Assembly: GCA_964030475.1 (NCBI GenBank)
Contig: CAXIPT010000001.1
Location: 662,229 to 726,228 of the forward strand
Reading direction: 5' to 3'
From: Tethya wilhelma
Lineage: Eukaryota > Porifera > Demospongiae > Tethyida > Tethyidae
Length of the DNA stretch: 64,000 nucleotides
A model generated the notes under the pieces. It worked only from the letters and a program-made list of their open reading frames with translations, did not search any database and was not told the DNA's origin. Both the position numbers and the translations under genes were made by a program. Shown in pieces: positions 1-11,270 of this stretch (positions are counted from its first letter, which is position 1; the number at the start of each line of letters is the position of its first letter).

Positions 1-166
1 GGCTGACTCAGCACGGAGGTGCATGTGATCAGATCCCAATTGTGGTCATGTGATTGGAATGAAACTAAGAGCCTTGCCAGCTCAGCAGAGGCACTCCAGT
101 GTTTTACCTCCTTTGGATATGAGGTAGAGGGTCATTAACAAGTTAGGAGGTGGGAAATTTATGTAC

Positions 167-349
167 CTTCATCTTTTTGAGGTGATCTTGAGAGCACATT
201 GACAGCAGAAGAGTACTCCTTGAGTTTCTTGACCAGCGCCTCTCTCTTCTCCTTGGAGCAGTGGCAGTCCACATAGAAGTCATACTCAACCCCTGGGTTG
301 ATCTTAGAGGGACGGGACTCAATGTGAGACATGTTGATACCTAGGTCCT

Positions 350-380
<31 letters not shown>

Positions 381-991
381 GGGGAGGGAGGGAGGACCAG
401 GCATGTATGAAGGGGGAATGTGGACTTACATCATACAGACTTATTGTGCTGAACAATGGGCCAACAGTATTCTAGTCTCAGGCCAGCACCTGGAAGACTA
501 GCATTACATGCAGGATATACTGGTATTGCATCATGCTGGATCCAGTTGATAGCTAGCCTACACAAATGGCTATTAATTTTTTTGTCACTATCTTCATAAT
601 CATTTCCGTGATAGAGACACAGAGAGAGGAGAGCCTCAAAACACTATTACTTTAATAAACAACACTATCATTTCATATGAGTAAACAAGTACACACGAGT
701 GTGTGTGTGTGTGTGTGTGTGCACCAGTCTAAGTGATAGAGAGATAGATAGATTGATGTACTCCCACTAATCACTGTTATTTATACAAATTATGTACTGT
801 GATGACGTGCATGATATTTGACTCACCTCAAATGGTTTGAGTGCTCTGACTAGCGCTCCCTTCTCTTCCTTCAGAGAGAAGATCACGGAGAAATTGGGTT
901 CACCATCCTTCTGTCCTTGTGTTGGGATGTAGGCCTTCGCCTCATCCATGTCCAATTTGGCCTTCTTGGCAACCGGTACTTCAGTGTCCAT
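167..991 (-). CDS. Phenylalanine hydroxylase-like, second copy, N-terminal ACT region only (runs off window)
   Basis: Two minus-strand exons are seen: 991-827 (ATG at 991, ends phase 0 at a gtgagt donor) and 347-167 (AG acceptor in a CT-rich tract, ends phase 1 at gtacat). Together they encode an ACT regulatory domain like that of the complete PAH gene at 5307-9664: FSLKEEKGALVRAL, then the conserved block SHIESRPSK, then [20 protein letters not shown]. The second exon ends in the same phase at the same place in the protein as exon 1 of the complete gene, but this copy has an extra intron inside the ACT domain and a different N-terminus rich in Lys and Ala. The catalytic exons would lie left of position 1 and cannot be seen. 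PAH hydroxylates phenylalanine to tyrosine with tetrahydrobiopterin and iron; the ACT domain senses phenylalanine. Whether this copy is intact is unknown. Confidence 0.82.
349..376. repeat. (GA)n microsatellite
   Basis: A short GA run next to the splice acceptor of the second exon of the left-edge PAH copy. On the coding (minus) strand it reads as CT and so supplies the polypyrimidine tract. Confidence 0.9.
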
Positions 992-1060
992 AACAAGTGC
1001 ATCGAGGAATTGGAAGGGCAGAGAACTCTGAGTTATTATTTATACATATAGTAACAATAT

Positions 1061-2030
1061 CAAAAAAATAAGAAGTGTAGGAATGGGCAGTGTGTGAAAA
1101 AATATTGGAATAAGGCATGTCTCAATTTCGGCACATGATTACTTCATTTTTATTCTTGATCCCACATAAGGTGTCGTATATGCAATGATCAGTACAATAG
1201 TGCCATAGCTTATTATTGGATTAATTCAAATTCCTACTAATCAGTAGGCTATGCAGTGGAGCAAACTATAGCAAACAGGTAACTTAAACTTGACTGCCAG
1301 CCAAGAGTTGGGTATAAAAAAATGAAGTAGTCATTTGCCGAAATTGAGGCATGCCTTGTTCCAATACTTTTTACCGCACTGCCCATTCATTCCTACACTA
1401 CTTATTTTACTACTTGTTCATTCACTTTTTGTCAACACTTCAGTGTGGAAACTATTAGACTGGTTAGTCCCTACAAAAAGCTTGAGTAGCAGCAGCCGTA
1501 TACAGTACATGCACTATGCAGGAAGAGGCTAATGCGCATGCGCATAATATTGCTACGTGATAATGACCTTTGAACTCTAACTGCAAAGATGGTGTACGTG
1601 AATTTATACACCAAGTTTCAAAGCTTTCTAGTTTTTGTTTAGGATGAATGTATATAGTACCCATACAAAGAACTTACTTTATGCTGTCAAAGTTGGCTCA
1701 ACACATTCTGGTTCCGGAAATCCTTTTATTAGTCTTTAGGCCTATTTATGATAAAAACGAGTATCCGCAAGGAATGTAGCACCCATAAAGAACTTACTTT
1801 GTGCTGTCAAAGTAGATACGTTGGCTCAACACATTCTAGCTCTTTTCAATTGCAAGTAACGGTCAGTTATAGTGAGTCTAAGTACGTTAGGACATGGATA
1901 TTACAGCTCGCGGAACTAGCCCGGCATGGTTAGGAGAACAAAAATGGCACTATTGTGGTTTCCCACTAGCGAGTGATGAGGAAACTTTTTGCGACTGAGT
2001 TTTAGGCCTTCCATGCAGTTGGTAATCTGT
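1061..2030 (+). mobile_element. Foldback DNA element, copy 1 (truncated right end)
   Basis: The left part, 1061-1413, is an imperfect palindrome. The sequence GTAGGAATGGGCAGTG with following bases reappears inverted, and both halves carry the motif TTCGGCACATGA or TGCCGAAATT next to GAAGTAGTCAT. To the right lies a non-palindromic part containing AATGCGCATGCGCATAAT, GACCTTTGAACTCTA and GTTGGCTCAACACATT. The same order is found at 25464-26960, and inverted at 45690-44745. Similarity to the second copy fades at about 2030, so the right end (GGCCCATTCCTAC in the other copies) is missing here. No transposase was seen, so it is non-autonomous. This copy keeps the empty version of the site where a 530-bp element sits in copy 2. 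Confidence 0.8.
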
Positions 2031-2519
2031 CAATGATTCCTACCAGGAGTGTTTCTTTCGTTCCCGTCGTGTACGGTATTTTATATTTTGTTTAAAAATA
2101 TTCTAAAGCCTGAGAGGGAGAGGGTGGCATGATGAAACTTTATCTGCAATGCAATCCATATCTTGGCTAGACAGCTTTGCTCATATGCATGCCTGATTCA
2201 AGTGTGTACAACCTGTATGTGATGTCCGAATTTATCAGAGGAATGATGGCTGCATGCATGCATGCTAAAAACTAATATAATTATAATAATTATCACAAAG
2301 GATACGGGTGACACTGTTTTTTAAGTGAGTCATGTATCCATTTATAGTCAAAACGCACTAGAGTCCTGCCCGGACCGTAGAATTTTCAGAGGGGGATCAT
2401 TTTTTCTGGGAGTTTTGGTCCCCCGAACCAAATTTATTGAGAATTTTCGTCCCCCGGACCAAAATTTTTTTGGTTATGGTCGTCAGTCATCAGAAGTCAT
2501 GATCGCGTAGATGCGCATG
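2031..2519. other. Intergenic, no gene seen
   Basis: No exon-like sequence was found. At 2385-2475 there are two CCCCCGG-type blocks (TCCCCCGAACCAAATTT and TCCCCCGGACCAAAATTT) that look like remains of a foldback element of the kind seen at 37442-38056. Confidence 0.5.
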
Positions 2520-3075
2520 CCAGGGCTCGAGCGCTCATTAAGCCTCGGCGCGTGCGTAGCACGTGCAGAGGGTTACGGTAGTCGTTTTGTGTGTGTGTCT
2601 GTCTGTCTGTCTGTTACTAGATTATCTGAAGAATGACAGCTCTATGGTCCAAATGAAAGGTACTTACGTTCATAAATCGAAATTATCTAGAAATTTGTTG
2701 TGTAGAATCTTGCAAAACGCTGTAGTTTCTGAGATTTGAGGCTTTTGTGCTTCTCTGAGCGCTTAGCTTCGAAACCGCACCCATTGATCACGCCCCGTGT
2801 AGTGTGCGTTATCTAGAAACAATACAGCTTGAATCATGGACTGGAGTTTGGCAGGCTGGCTTAGCCTGCTGCTTGGACAGTACAGGTAAGTAACTCAATG
2901 ATTGCAAGTTGAATATAGCTTTGTGTAGAAGTATCTCGAGCTGAGCATTAAAGTGGTCAATTGCAGCAGGCTTGAATTTGCTAGGCCACTGACACCTCTC
3001 AATGGACTGTGCTGGTCATATGTCATGCATACATGTGAGTACGCCGAGGCTTCTGCACCTTGGTGCTTTCATTGA
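2520..3075 (+). repeat. Dispersed repeat, copy 1 (partner at 62240-62840)
   Basis: The block contains GTTTTGTGTGTGTGTCTGTC, then TTACGTTCATAAATC, CAAAACGCTGTAGTT, TTTTGTGCTTCT and finally GCACCTTGGTGCTTTCATT. Diverged versions of the same motifs occur in the same order and at similar spacing at 62240-62840. No coding potential is visible. It is an old interspersed repeat whose class cannot be judged from two copies. Confidence 0.65.
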
Positions 3076-3085
3076 ATCACGCAGC

Positions 3086-3430
3086 CAATCATGAATGGCT
3101 CGTCCAGTGAACCAACCATCTTTGCCAAGATTCTCAACAAGGAGATTCCAGCCGAGTTTGTCCATGAGGATGATTTAGGTAGACCAAAAATGTAAAAATT
3201 GTACATTTTCGATGCTTGATGCTACTGTGGTGGTATATGACCTGGCCATGAGGTGATGTGACCTAAATCAAGCTATGTATTCCTCATTATGTAAGTGTAA
3301 TTACAACATCTGCTGTTGTTGCCATTAGTGTGCTGCAGTCCACGTCGTGAATCCAGTATCTCCAGTCCACATTCTCATCATTCCTTGTAAGCCAATCTCT
3401 GCACTATCCACTGCATCAGGTGACGATACA
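3086..3430 (+). pseudogene. HINT-like pseudogene fragment (inverted copy of the gene at 4088-4910)
   Basis: Plus-strand sequence matches, in inverted orientation, the first two recognisable exons and the intron of the HINT gene on the minus strand. The first exon reads PTIFAKILNKEIPAEFVHED. It then has GATTTAG before the GT where the intact gene has GAACAG, one base longer, which breaks the splice phase. In the second exon the intact CAAFRDVNPVSP has become CAAVHVVNPVSP and IIPRK has become IIPCK. The exons encoding the HxHxH active site are absent: the copy runs into a CA repeat and an N gap. It is either a decayed duplicate or a diverged allele misplaced in assembly. Confidence 0.75.
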
Positions 3431-3476
3431 GAAAACATGACATAATTCCTGAGATTGTTTCAGACATGGACTTAAT

Positions 3477-3478
<2 letters not shown>

Positions 3479-3526
<48 letters not shown>

Positions 3527-3555
3527 NNNNNNNNNNNNNNNNNNNNNNNNNNNNN
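3479..3555. repeat. (CA)n microsatellite followed by an assembly gap
   Basis: CA dinucleotides run to 3526 and are followed by 29 Ns (3527-3555). The flank GATTGTTTCAGACATGGACT upstream recurs almost identically at 4430 in front of another CA tract, so the two sides of this gap may not be truly adjacent in the genome. Confidence 0.95.
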
Positions 3556-3716
3556 AAGTCAGTCCCCGTCACATCCCCCGCCCCTTCTCTGTCCGCTACA
3601 ACCCCTACACCCAGAGTGTGGAGGTGATCAATGACAAGTCCACCATAGAGAGGCTCGTCACTGACATCAAGTACGAGGTGGACATACTGCAGGACGCCTT
3701 GCACAAGCTCACCTAG
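3556..3716 (+). CDS. Isolated last exon of a phenylalanine hydroxylase-like gene
   Basis: Immediately right of the gap, the plus strand encodes the PAH C-terminus: HIPRPFSVRYNPYTQSVEV, then a helical tail ending LHKLT and a TAG at 3714-3716. It corresponds to exon 9 of the complete gene ([19 protein letters not shown]) but is closer to the family consensus IPRPFSVRY. The tail forms the tetramerisation helix in known PAH. Upstream catalytic exons are not found on this strand: the sequence before the gap is HINT-like. The exon therefore belongs either to a PAH copy lost in the gap or to a rearrangement. The left-edge PAH copy reads the other way, so the two cannot be joined without an inversion or misassembly. 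Confidence 0.75.
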
Positions 3717-4087
3717 GCTAGGCTGATCCGGTGCAAAAAAAAAGTCTTCTTTGTTTTAAATTTTTCTCTGTAAAGTTGTTTTGTTGTACATATGGCCACC
3801 CCCTGCAGTGCACACTCTAATTTGATGTTACTATATATAGCTTTTACCCTCAGACTGACTGGACTGCAAACAGAAAGAGAAATTGTTTGTCCTGAATTAT
3901 CAATATTAATTTTTCAAGTGCCTGGTCATGTACTAAGTTGTTTTCAGAACTTATATTAATGTTTCTCTGTTACAAAAATTTGTTGCGTACGTTCATTTAC
4001 ACCAGTACTAGTAGTCCTTCAAAGGAAGGCACTATCTATGCCAGGTAAAGTAGTTATACAACCTACAGCAGTCATCAGCTGCTCATC
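3717..4087. other. Intergenic, 3' flanks
   Basis: This is the 3' flank of the PAH exon fragment (plus) and of the HINT gene (minus). It is AT-rich and no further exon was recognised. Confidence 0.5.
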
Positions 4088-4910
<823 letters not shown>

Positions 4911-5306
4911 GTGTCTACTCTGAACAGGCTACACTGGTGTCTACTCTGAACAGCCGCCACGGCACGAGGCGAGGAGCTCCTGGAGGGCCCTCTAGAGCCT
5001 ATCCCCACCCTCCACTGGTGGTGTGCAGACGACACAGATGTCCTTTTGAGCTTCACTTGGGATCTTGCTAGCAACAGCATCTTCTCATGACTTCTGATGA
5101 CTGACGACCATAACCAAGTTATGCTAGGAGCATCCATACCGATGTAGTTAGTAAACCCCCAAAATTAATATCACTAAACCAACCAAGATTGCAGAAAAAG
5201 AGGACAAACACACACACACAACTAGATAGCTACAGAACAGCAGGAATGGTGAAACTGTACGTAGCTCCAATACGATGACCACATGTACAGCATAGCATAA
5301 AATGAT

Positions 5307-8300
5307 TCAAGTTTGGTTTCTCAGTGCATCATACAACACATTCATTTGTTCTCTAACATTGCTGGCATACTGTTCCAGGGCACTCCCACTGTCCAGTGTC
5401 GTAACGGACTGAGTGTATGGATCATATGCAATGGAAAACTCTCGAGGTATAGTCTTTGCAAACTCTCTACAGGAAACAAACAAACAAACAAACAAAAGCA
5501 ACAAAGATGAGTCATCTTCATCAGAATCATTTCTCCATTGCAACTATAACACTCACGTCATTTTGCTCCTCATGTCACTGAGGCTCTCCACTACGAAGTA
5601 GAGTGGCTGTAGACCTGTCTCTGGGTACTTGGTAACCATGGTACCCTCAATGTTGAACTCCCTGTGGTGTGGTCTGTCAGTGACACAGTAGCTGAGCTCC
5701 TCGGGACCTGAGAGGAGACCAGCGCCATAGGCTCTCAGCTGGCCATCTTGACGCACCATCCCAAACTCGAGTGTGAACCAATAGAGCTGTACATGTACAT
5801 AATAGGGGATACAAGGCACCAACAGTAAGTACATAATCAATAGTCCATAATGACTGTGTGTATGCGACTACAAAATTACAACGAGTATACAAAAATTTGG
5901 CAAATTGGCAATTTTGGTAAGGACTGCGAATAATATTATATTAAATCCGCGAAACAGTCATTCACACATACGGAATACGTGCATTGCTGTGTGCACTACT
6001 GCTAAAAAAAAAAATCTACAGTGTTCCAAATGAAGAGAGCAAACTTTTTGAATTTGGGTTATTTGCCACTTAACCTATCAATGCTGAGTAGGGTTGGGCT
6101 TTACATAATGTAATTAAATAATTTGATTACTGGAGAATTTAGTAAAAGATGGGCGGGGCTATCACGTGACACCTCTGCAGTTGTATGGGCTCTTTTATTG
6201 ATGTGATTTTTAAAAAGTTTTTAGCATTTTTCTTCCACAAACCTTGGAGTTAAGCTCTCAATTTTCATTCCTTAATAATACCCCCTGAACTGCATCTTCA
6301 CAGTAACTATAGGTTCTTAACTCAAAAGGTATTCTTCAAGATAACCAAAAAATCAAGTTTTAGAGGGGTAAAAGTTTTTAGCATTTTATTTCTGCAATCT
6401 TGTGAGTTAAGCTCTGATTTTTTAAAATAAGATAGAAGACATGTTGGTTTATTGATGCATGTAAAAGTTGAGCTCTTTGCACACTCTGCTTAGTGTTTAA
6501 GTTGAAGGAAAGTAGTTAGCCTGCAATACAGCCTTTGGATGATGTAATATGATGTCATAAGTGTAGTGTGTAGTTATCTGATGTCATTAACCACAACATG
6601 TTTACTATATAATGATGTGCAGCTGCTGTTATGTAATACGTAGTAAATTGTCATTTATTCATTGTGATGTCATCAAAATGGTGCTTGGAATGTACTACTG
6701 CTATACTAAACTTTGCCAAAACTGCTGGCTATAGACCGCAAAAGCATTTTGGCAGTAGATTAATGCTTAAATAGTGAAATTTTGTGTGAAATTCAGCTCT
6801 ATTTTGGATTGGGTAAAAATTAGAGCAAGATTAGAAAGTTTGCTCTCTTCATTTGGAACACTGTACAAACATGAAATTTTTGACAATCTGCCAAATTTAT
6901 TCTCGCCAATATTTTGTGCTATACGGTATGTTGTCATGCAGGATAGTGATTTGTCACTCAAACCCAAAGTTGCATGTACCATTGAAATCAGAATGAAAAG
7001 ATCCTTCAAATGATGACATGTTCAAATAGCCTCGTGAACCAGTCCCTCCCCCGCTATGGTTATTGCTAAACGCGGACTTAGCAATAAGCGTGCTTAGTAA
7101 TAAGCATAGCGGGGAGGGACTGGTTCACGAGGCTAATGTTCAAACCCAAAACCACTAAAATACTATTAGAGAGTTTGATATGGATCCAAAATTTGATTGC
7201 AGTGAATATTGTCAGATAACAGATTTACGACTGTGGTCCAAGTCAATGAGGGGAATGTAGTCCAAACCATATTAGGGAAGTACAATGCATACGTACGGTG
7301 GGCCTGAAGGCTTAAACCGATTTTTGATCTAAGCTATTTTTAATCCTTTCTAAGCGATTTTTGATCTAAGTTATTTTCAATCCCTTCTAAAAGATTTTTA
7401 TCTAACCAATATTTATTTCAACCTGTCCAAGAGATTTTTATCTAAGAGATTTTCATCTAAGCAATTTTGTATCAAGGGCTAGGGCTTGGACTAGGACTAG
7501 GACTAGGGCTAGGATTAGGATTAGGGCTTGGACTAGGACAAGGGCTAGGGCTAGGTAAGGCTAGGGCTAGGGGCTGGAGCTAGGGGCTAGGGCTTTGATG
7601 AAAAAGGCTAGCCCTTGTCCTAATCCTAGTCCTAGCCCTAGCCCTAGCCCTAGTCCTAGTCCTAGCCTTAGCCTTAGCTTTAGACTTGGAAGAAAAGATG
7701 AAAATGGCCTAGACTAAACCACTTATACGAAACGGCTTAGATAAAAATCGCTTAGATGACTTTGGAAATCCCTTAGAAGGGGTTAAAAATAGCTTAGATC
7801 AAAAATCGGTTAGCAAAATCAGTTTGAACCTCCAGGGCCACAGTATTACATATGTCTCTTATCACACTGAATAGATACCATGGCATTTTCTTTTCCAAGA
7901 ATAAAATTTTTTATGGATTGACTGAAAATATGGTTTTGCAGATTTTATTGTCACAGATAAAATTGTCGTGCTCCCCACTCCCCATTGCCATTAAAAAATG
8001 TATTATATGGTACTAAAGTTCAAGATACACTTACCGTTGCTAGTCTTTCTATCCACTCATCTGGAACACCTAGAGAAGCCAAACCAACTTCCTGCAGTCA
8101 GTGAAGAAAATGAAACACTATAAGCTAATCCATAATCTTGACTGTCAAACTATCAGATGTATGTACCTGAGAGAACTGGGCAAAGTTAGGATCACAGAAC
8201 AGTGGAGCGTGTCCGATTAGTTCGTGACAAATGTCCCTATAGTAATCACATTAAAACAATCAACTTGTGGTGAGCAATAGAGCTAGCTATGCTCACGGTT

Positions 8301-8644
8301 CAGGAGTATAGAGAGGCTGGGAGGAGTGTCTAATGTACTGGGTAGATGGGAACACACGAAACGCTAGAGAGTTTAGGAAGTCCCTTGAAGAGATCCAACC
8401 AATGACTGGCCACAGCTGCCAACCAGTCTTGGACTTGAGGTAGCGAGAAACATCTTCCAACTGAGGAATGTTGTCCTTCCTACAAGAATGGAATGAAGTG
8501 AAATAATCAAGGTTCAGCTGTAAGGTTTGTTCAAGAGTCTTTTACCTGTACCCACAGATTTCAAACATCTCTGGGAAGTGTTGGTTGTATTCTATGCAGG
8601 CATGAGTTGGGTAGAGCTTGGTCTGGTGAGAGAAGATCTTTTCC

Positions 8645-8688
<44 letters not shown>

Positions 8689-9664
8689 AATTAATCACTG
8701 ATGATAAAGATAACAGCTGGCATAATACCAAGTTCCAATCTCCTCCTCTGTGTAATCCAGTCTTGGAATAGGACATCCACTACAAACAGTATGAAGAATG
8801 GAATATTGACAAATCGAGTTTAAAATCAAAATAAATGTCTTACTATTTGTACTGCAGAGACAACTGTGCAATGAACTTTCTCCGTTCACTGTAGGCATGG
8901 TCTCCGTAGCCAGGATGGTCGCTGGCCAGCTCAGCCCCATACTTGTAGAGTCTGGTGCAGCAGTGGTACACCTCACTGATGGTCTCTGGGAACCAGGGCA
9001 CTCTGTGACCACCGGCAGTTGTCCTGAAGTCCCCACTGACAGATTCTACATCAATAGATTGTATTACATGCATACATGGTTCTCTACAAACAGAAACCAC
9101 AACACTTGTCTGTAATGCTCAATATGTAGCTTTAGAGTAAACAGATTATATAATTTGGCAATAAAATTAACTAAGAATGTTTAGATCCAAACTTCGAACC
9201 CGGAAAATAGACTGATAAACACATTGTAGCTATGATGTTCTAGTTCAATAACTGGCCATAGCCTAACCACCACACAGTTGCACTGAGGTGACTGGTCAGT
9301 CTGAGGGAAGCTAGCTCCCGAGCCTACTAGCTGACTAGACTGGTGTGGATTGGACATAATTTGTCTGCATTGCTTAGCTCTATTTACCTGGTTCAGAACT
9401 GAGTACACTCACTTGGACAGTGCACTCTTTGAGTTTCTTGACCAGTGCCTCTCTCTTCTCCTGGGAGCAGTGGCAGTCCACATAGAAGTCATACTCACCC
9501 CCTGGGTTGGTCTTAGAGGGACGGGACTCAATGTGAGACAGAGAGACATCCAGCTCATCCAACCTCTGGAGGGCATTCACCAGGGCTCCCTTCTCCCTCT
9601 TCAAGCTGAAGATCAGAGTCAGTGATGGATCACGGCTCCTGCTGTGTCCTCCTTCGTTTGACAT
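5307..9664 (-). CDS. PAH: Phenylalanine-4-hydroxylase (aromatic amino acid hydroxylase), complete
   Basis: Nine minus-strand exons join in frame: 9664-9388, 9045-8844, 8779-8729, 8644-8546, 8479-8297, 8236-8167, 8091-8035, 5786-5557 and 5466-5307. They give 442 residues, close to vertebrate PAH. An N-terminal ACT domain (about residues 10-90; SHIESRPSK) is followed by the catalytic domain: [29 protein letters not shown], the iron ligands in [13 protein letters not shown] (two His) and the Glu of WFTLEFG, then [10 protein letters not shown]. The C-terminal tetramerisation segment reads [16 protein letters not shown]. It converts phenylalanine to tyrosine using BH4, O2 and Fe(II). Intron 7 (5787-8034) is unusually large and holds two inverted-repeat elements. 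The start lies 222 bp from the start of the divergent RING gene, suggesting a shared promoter region. The [13 protein letters not shown] ACT domain favours PAH over tryptophan or tyrosine hydroxylase. Confidence 0.93.
7027..7135. mobile_element. Short foldback element with 9-bp target duplication
   Basis: The 109-bp element starts TAGCCTCGTGAACCAGTCCC and ends with its inverse. It is flanked by perfect 9-bp direct repeats ATGTTCAAA (7018-7026 and 7136-7144). The interior repeats AGCAATAAGCG and GCTTAGTAATAAGC. The ends match those of the 643-bp element at 26988-27630. A 9-bp duplication suits Mutator-like (MULE) transposition; this is inference, as no transposase is present. Confidence 0.87.
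7298..7842. mobile_element. Long foldback element with degenerate CTAGGG hexamer core
   Basis: The arms are inverted: GTGGGCCTGAAGGCTTAAAC followed by CGATTTTTGATCTAAGC on the left matches the reverse complement of the right arm ending CCTCCAGGGCCAC. Repeated short units (GATTTTTATCTAAG types) fill both arms. The centre (7475-7680) is a run of CTAGGG, TTAGGG and CTAGGA-like hexamers reading one way up to about 7600 and as their complement afterwards. No clear target duplication was found. It sits inside a PAH intron. Confidence 0.72.
8646..8686. repeat. (GA)n microsatellite at a PAH splice acceptor
   Basis: On the coding (minus) strand this is a CT run ending in CTCTCAG, directly before exon 4 of the PAH gene, and it serves as the polypyrimidine tract. 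Confidence 0.9.
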
Positions 9665-9886
9665 ATCAATATTGCATATAATAAAGCTCAACACGTGGAG
9701 CACATGCATTCATATTGGATGCAAGATCTCGTGAAAGATAACAGACACACTGTGGAAACAAGTCAAACAAGTTGGAAGTTCTGGTTGCTGCACTGCCAGG
9801 CGCCATTTGGTAAGGATCGCCAGAGTAATAAACTAGTAGTTAAGCATAGCATCCCTGCGCATGCGCAAAACTACCAACTCAGATGA
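9665..9886. promoter_or_regulatory. Probable bidirectional promoter between PAH and the RING gene
   Basis: Only 222 bp separate the divergent start codons of PAH (minus) and the RING/zinc-finger gene (plus). The interval contains the palindromic GCGCATGCGC at about 9857. No TATA box is obvious. Sharing of elements is inferred from spacing only. Confidence 0.45.
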
Positions 9887-10909
9887 ATGATGGCAAATGC
9901 ATGCAGTGAAGTTGACAGGTCCCCAAATGAGGCATCATTATCCACTGTAACTCCTCATCCATTGAACAATGATGGCAAAGGTCTAGTGAATCCTTCTGCT
10001 GGGAAAGAAACCGTCCTCAAATTTGTCAGAGAAGTTCCCAATGATCTGAAGTGCCCTCTCTGTTTGGACCTCCTCTGTGTCCCCACTCTGACCAGCTGTG
10101 GTCATCACTTCTGCAACGACTGCCTCCAGCCTCTTCTCTCCAGAGCCAGTCCAACAGCCGAGTGTCCAGTGTGTAGGGAGAGCAGCCCCACCATAATGGT
10201 GGACAGAGCCACAGAGCGCAGGATCAATGGACTCCAAGTGTTCTGTAGCAACAGGCAGGGCGGGTGTGAGTGGAGCGGAGAGAAGGCTGAAATTGGAAGG
10301 CACATTCATGACAGCTGTGAGTTTGAGGAGGTTTCCTGTGACTATGAAGCTGTTGGGTGTGTTGAGAAGATGACGAGGAGAGATTTGGGCAAGCACTTGG
10401 AGAAGAACATGAGTGGTCATCTTTACCTCACCATGAAGCTGACTCTGAAGCAATCTGCCCAGCTACGAGAGAAAGACAAGGAGATTGAGGCTCTTAAGAG
10501 TCATGTACAAGAGTTGAAGATCAGGCAAGCTGTGACATGGACACCAACAGGTATAAAGAATCTATCGCCACCACTGAACATTGGCCGAGGAGCTCACACA
10601 CATCGATTCGATATCCCAGCTACCTTGGTTCCCGAGGGTGCTCGAGAGATCCTCCTCTATGTGGCTCTAGCCAGTGGCAACGCTGACCCCCATAATGGAA
10701 GCCATCAGATTACACTCTACACTGAATCAGAGGAGGGGGAGAAATACTCCAAGTTTGCCCATGTGGTGACCTACAATCAGAATGCCTGGAGCAATAACAC
10801 TGAGAACCTGTGGCTACCTCTGATGCCTAACAGAGCTGTGTATGTGAGTGTTCCTAAAGCACTCACCAGGAACATTTCACTCAACATAAGACTTATTGGA
10901 TATCGCTAG
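9887..10909 (+). CDS. Intronless RING and TRAF-type zinc-finger protein with unrecognised C-terminal domain
   Basis: A single uninterrupted frame of 340 residues. Residues about 55-100 form a C3HC4 RING (CPLCLDLLCVPTLTSCGHHF then CNDCLQP and CPVCR), so E3 ubiquitin ligase activity is expected. Residues about 115-170 carry Cys/His pairs of a TRAF-type zinc finger (CEWSGEKAEIGRHIHDSC, CDYEAVGC). Residues about 180-220 are a charged helix likely to form a coiled coil (LREKDKEIEALKSHVQELK). The last 120 residues are not a MATH domain that I can recognise: they read as a beta-rich module with THRFDIPATLVPEGAREILL and a terminus NISLNIRLIGYR. The layout resembles TRAF-like ligases with the receptor-binding domain replaced. 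The absence of introns among multi-exon neighbours suggests retroposition. ATGs at 9887 and 9890 are both possible. Confidence 0.88.
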   Translation: MMANACSEVDRSPNEASLSTVTPHPLNNDGKGLVNPSAGKETVLKFVREVPNDLKCPLCLDLLCVPTLTSCGHHFCNDCLQPLLSRASPTAECPVCRESSPTIMVDRATERRINGLQVFCSNRQGGCEWSGEKAEIGRHIHDSCEFEEVSCDYEAVGCVEKMTRRDLGKHLEKNMSGHLYLTMKLTLKQSAQLREKDKEIEALKSHVQELKIRQAVTWTPTGIKNLSPPLNIGRGAHTHRFDIPATLVPEGAREILLYVALASGNADPHNGSHQITLYTESEEGEKYSKFAHVVTYNQNAWSNNTENLWLPLMPNRAVYVSVPKALTRNISLNIRLIGYR

Positions 10910-11270
10910 AAAAATTTCACTACTATACAGTATTTCCTATTAAGGATTTCAGAAATTTGTGATCTGGGCTTGTTGTAGGAGTAATGATGTGTCTGTAGTG
11001 GTTGACAAAACTAACTTAGTTTGTGTATGGTGGCCCTAAACACATTGTGTAAACACTTTTTATAGTATGTTGGCTTACACTGTCTGTCTATAAACCAGGA
11101 TATGCAACACATTTTGTAACAAACTTCTTTTAAATTCACAGCTACATAACTAAATCATTAAACTAACAGAATTGTATAACTAATATCAAAAAAAGCTAAT
11201 AAGCATGAATTTGATTACATATGTAAAGTTACATCTATGCCACATTATTCATTATACCTCTGCCATAGCT
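10910..11270. other. Intergenic, convergent 3' ends
   Basis: AT-rich interval between the stop of the RING gene and the stop of the DUF4139 gene on the other strand. No exon was seen. Confidence 0.6.

Noticed and set aside
6767..7013. Paired about 80-codon frames on both strands in the PAH intron
   Set aside because: AT-rich chance frames on both strands of the same interval, without splice sites or conserved motifs.
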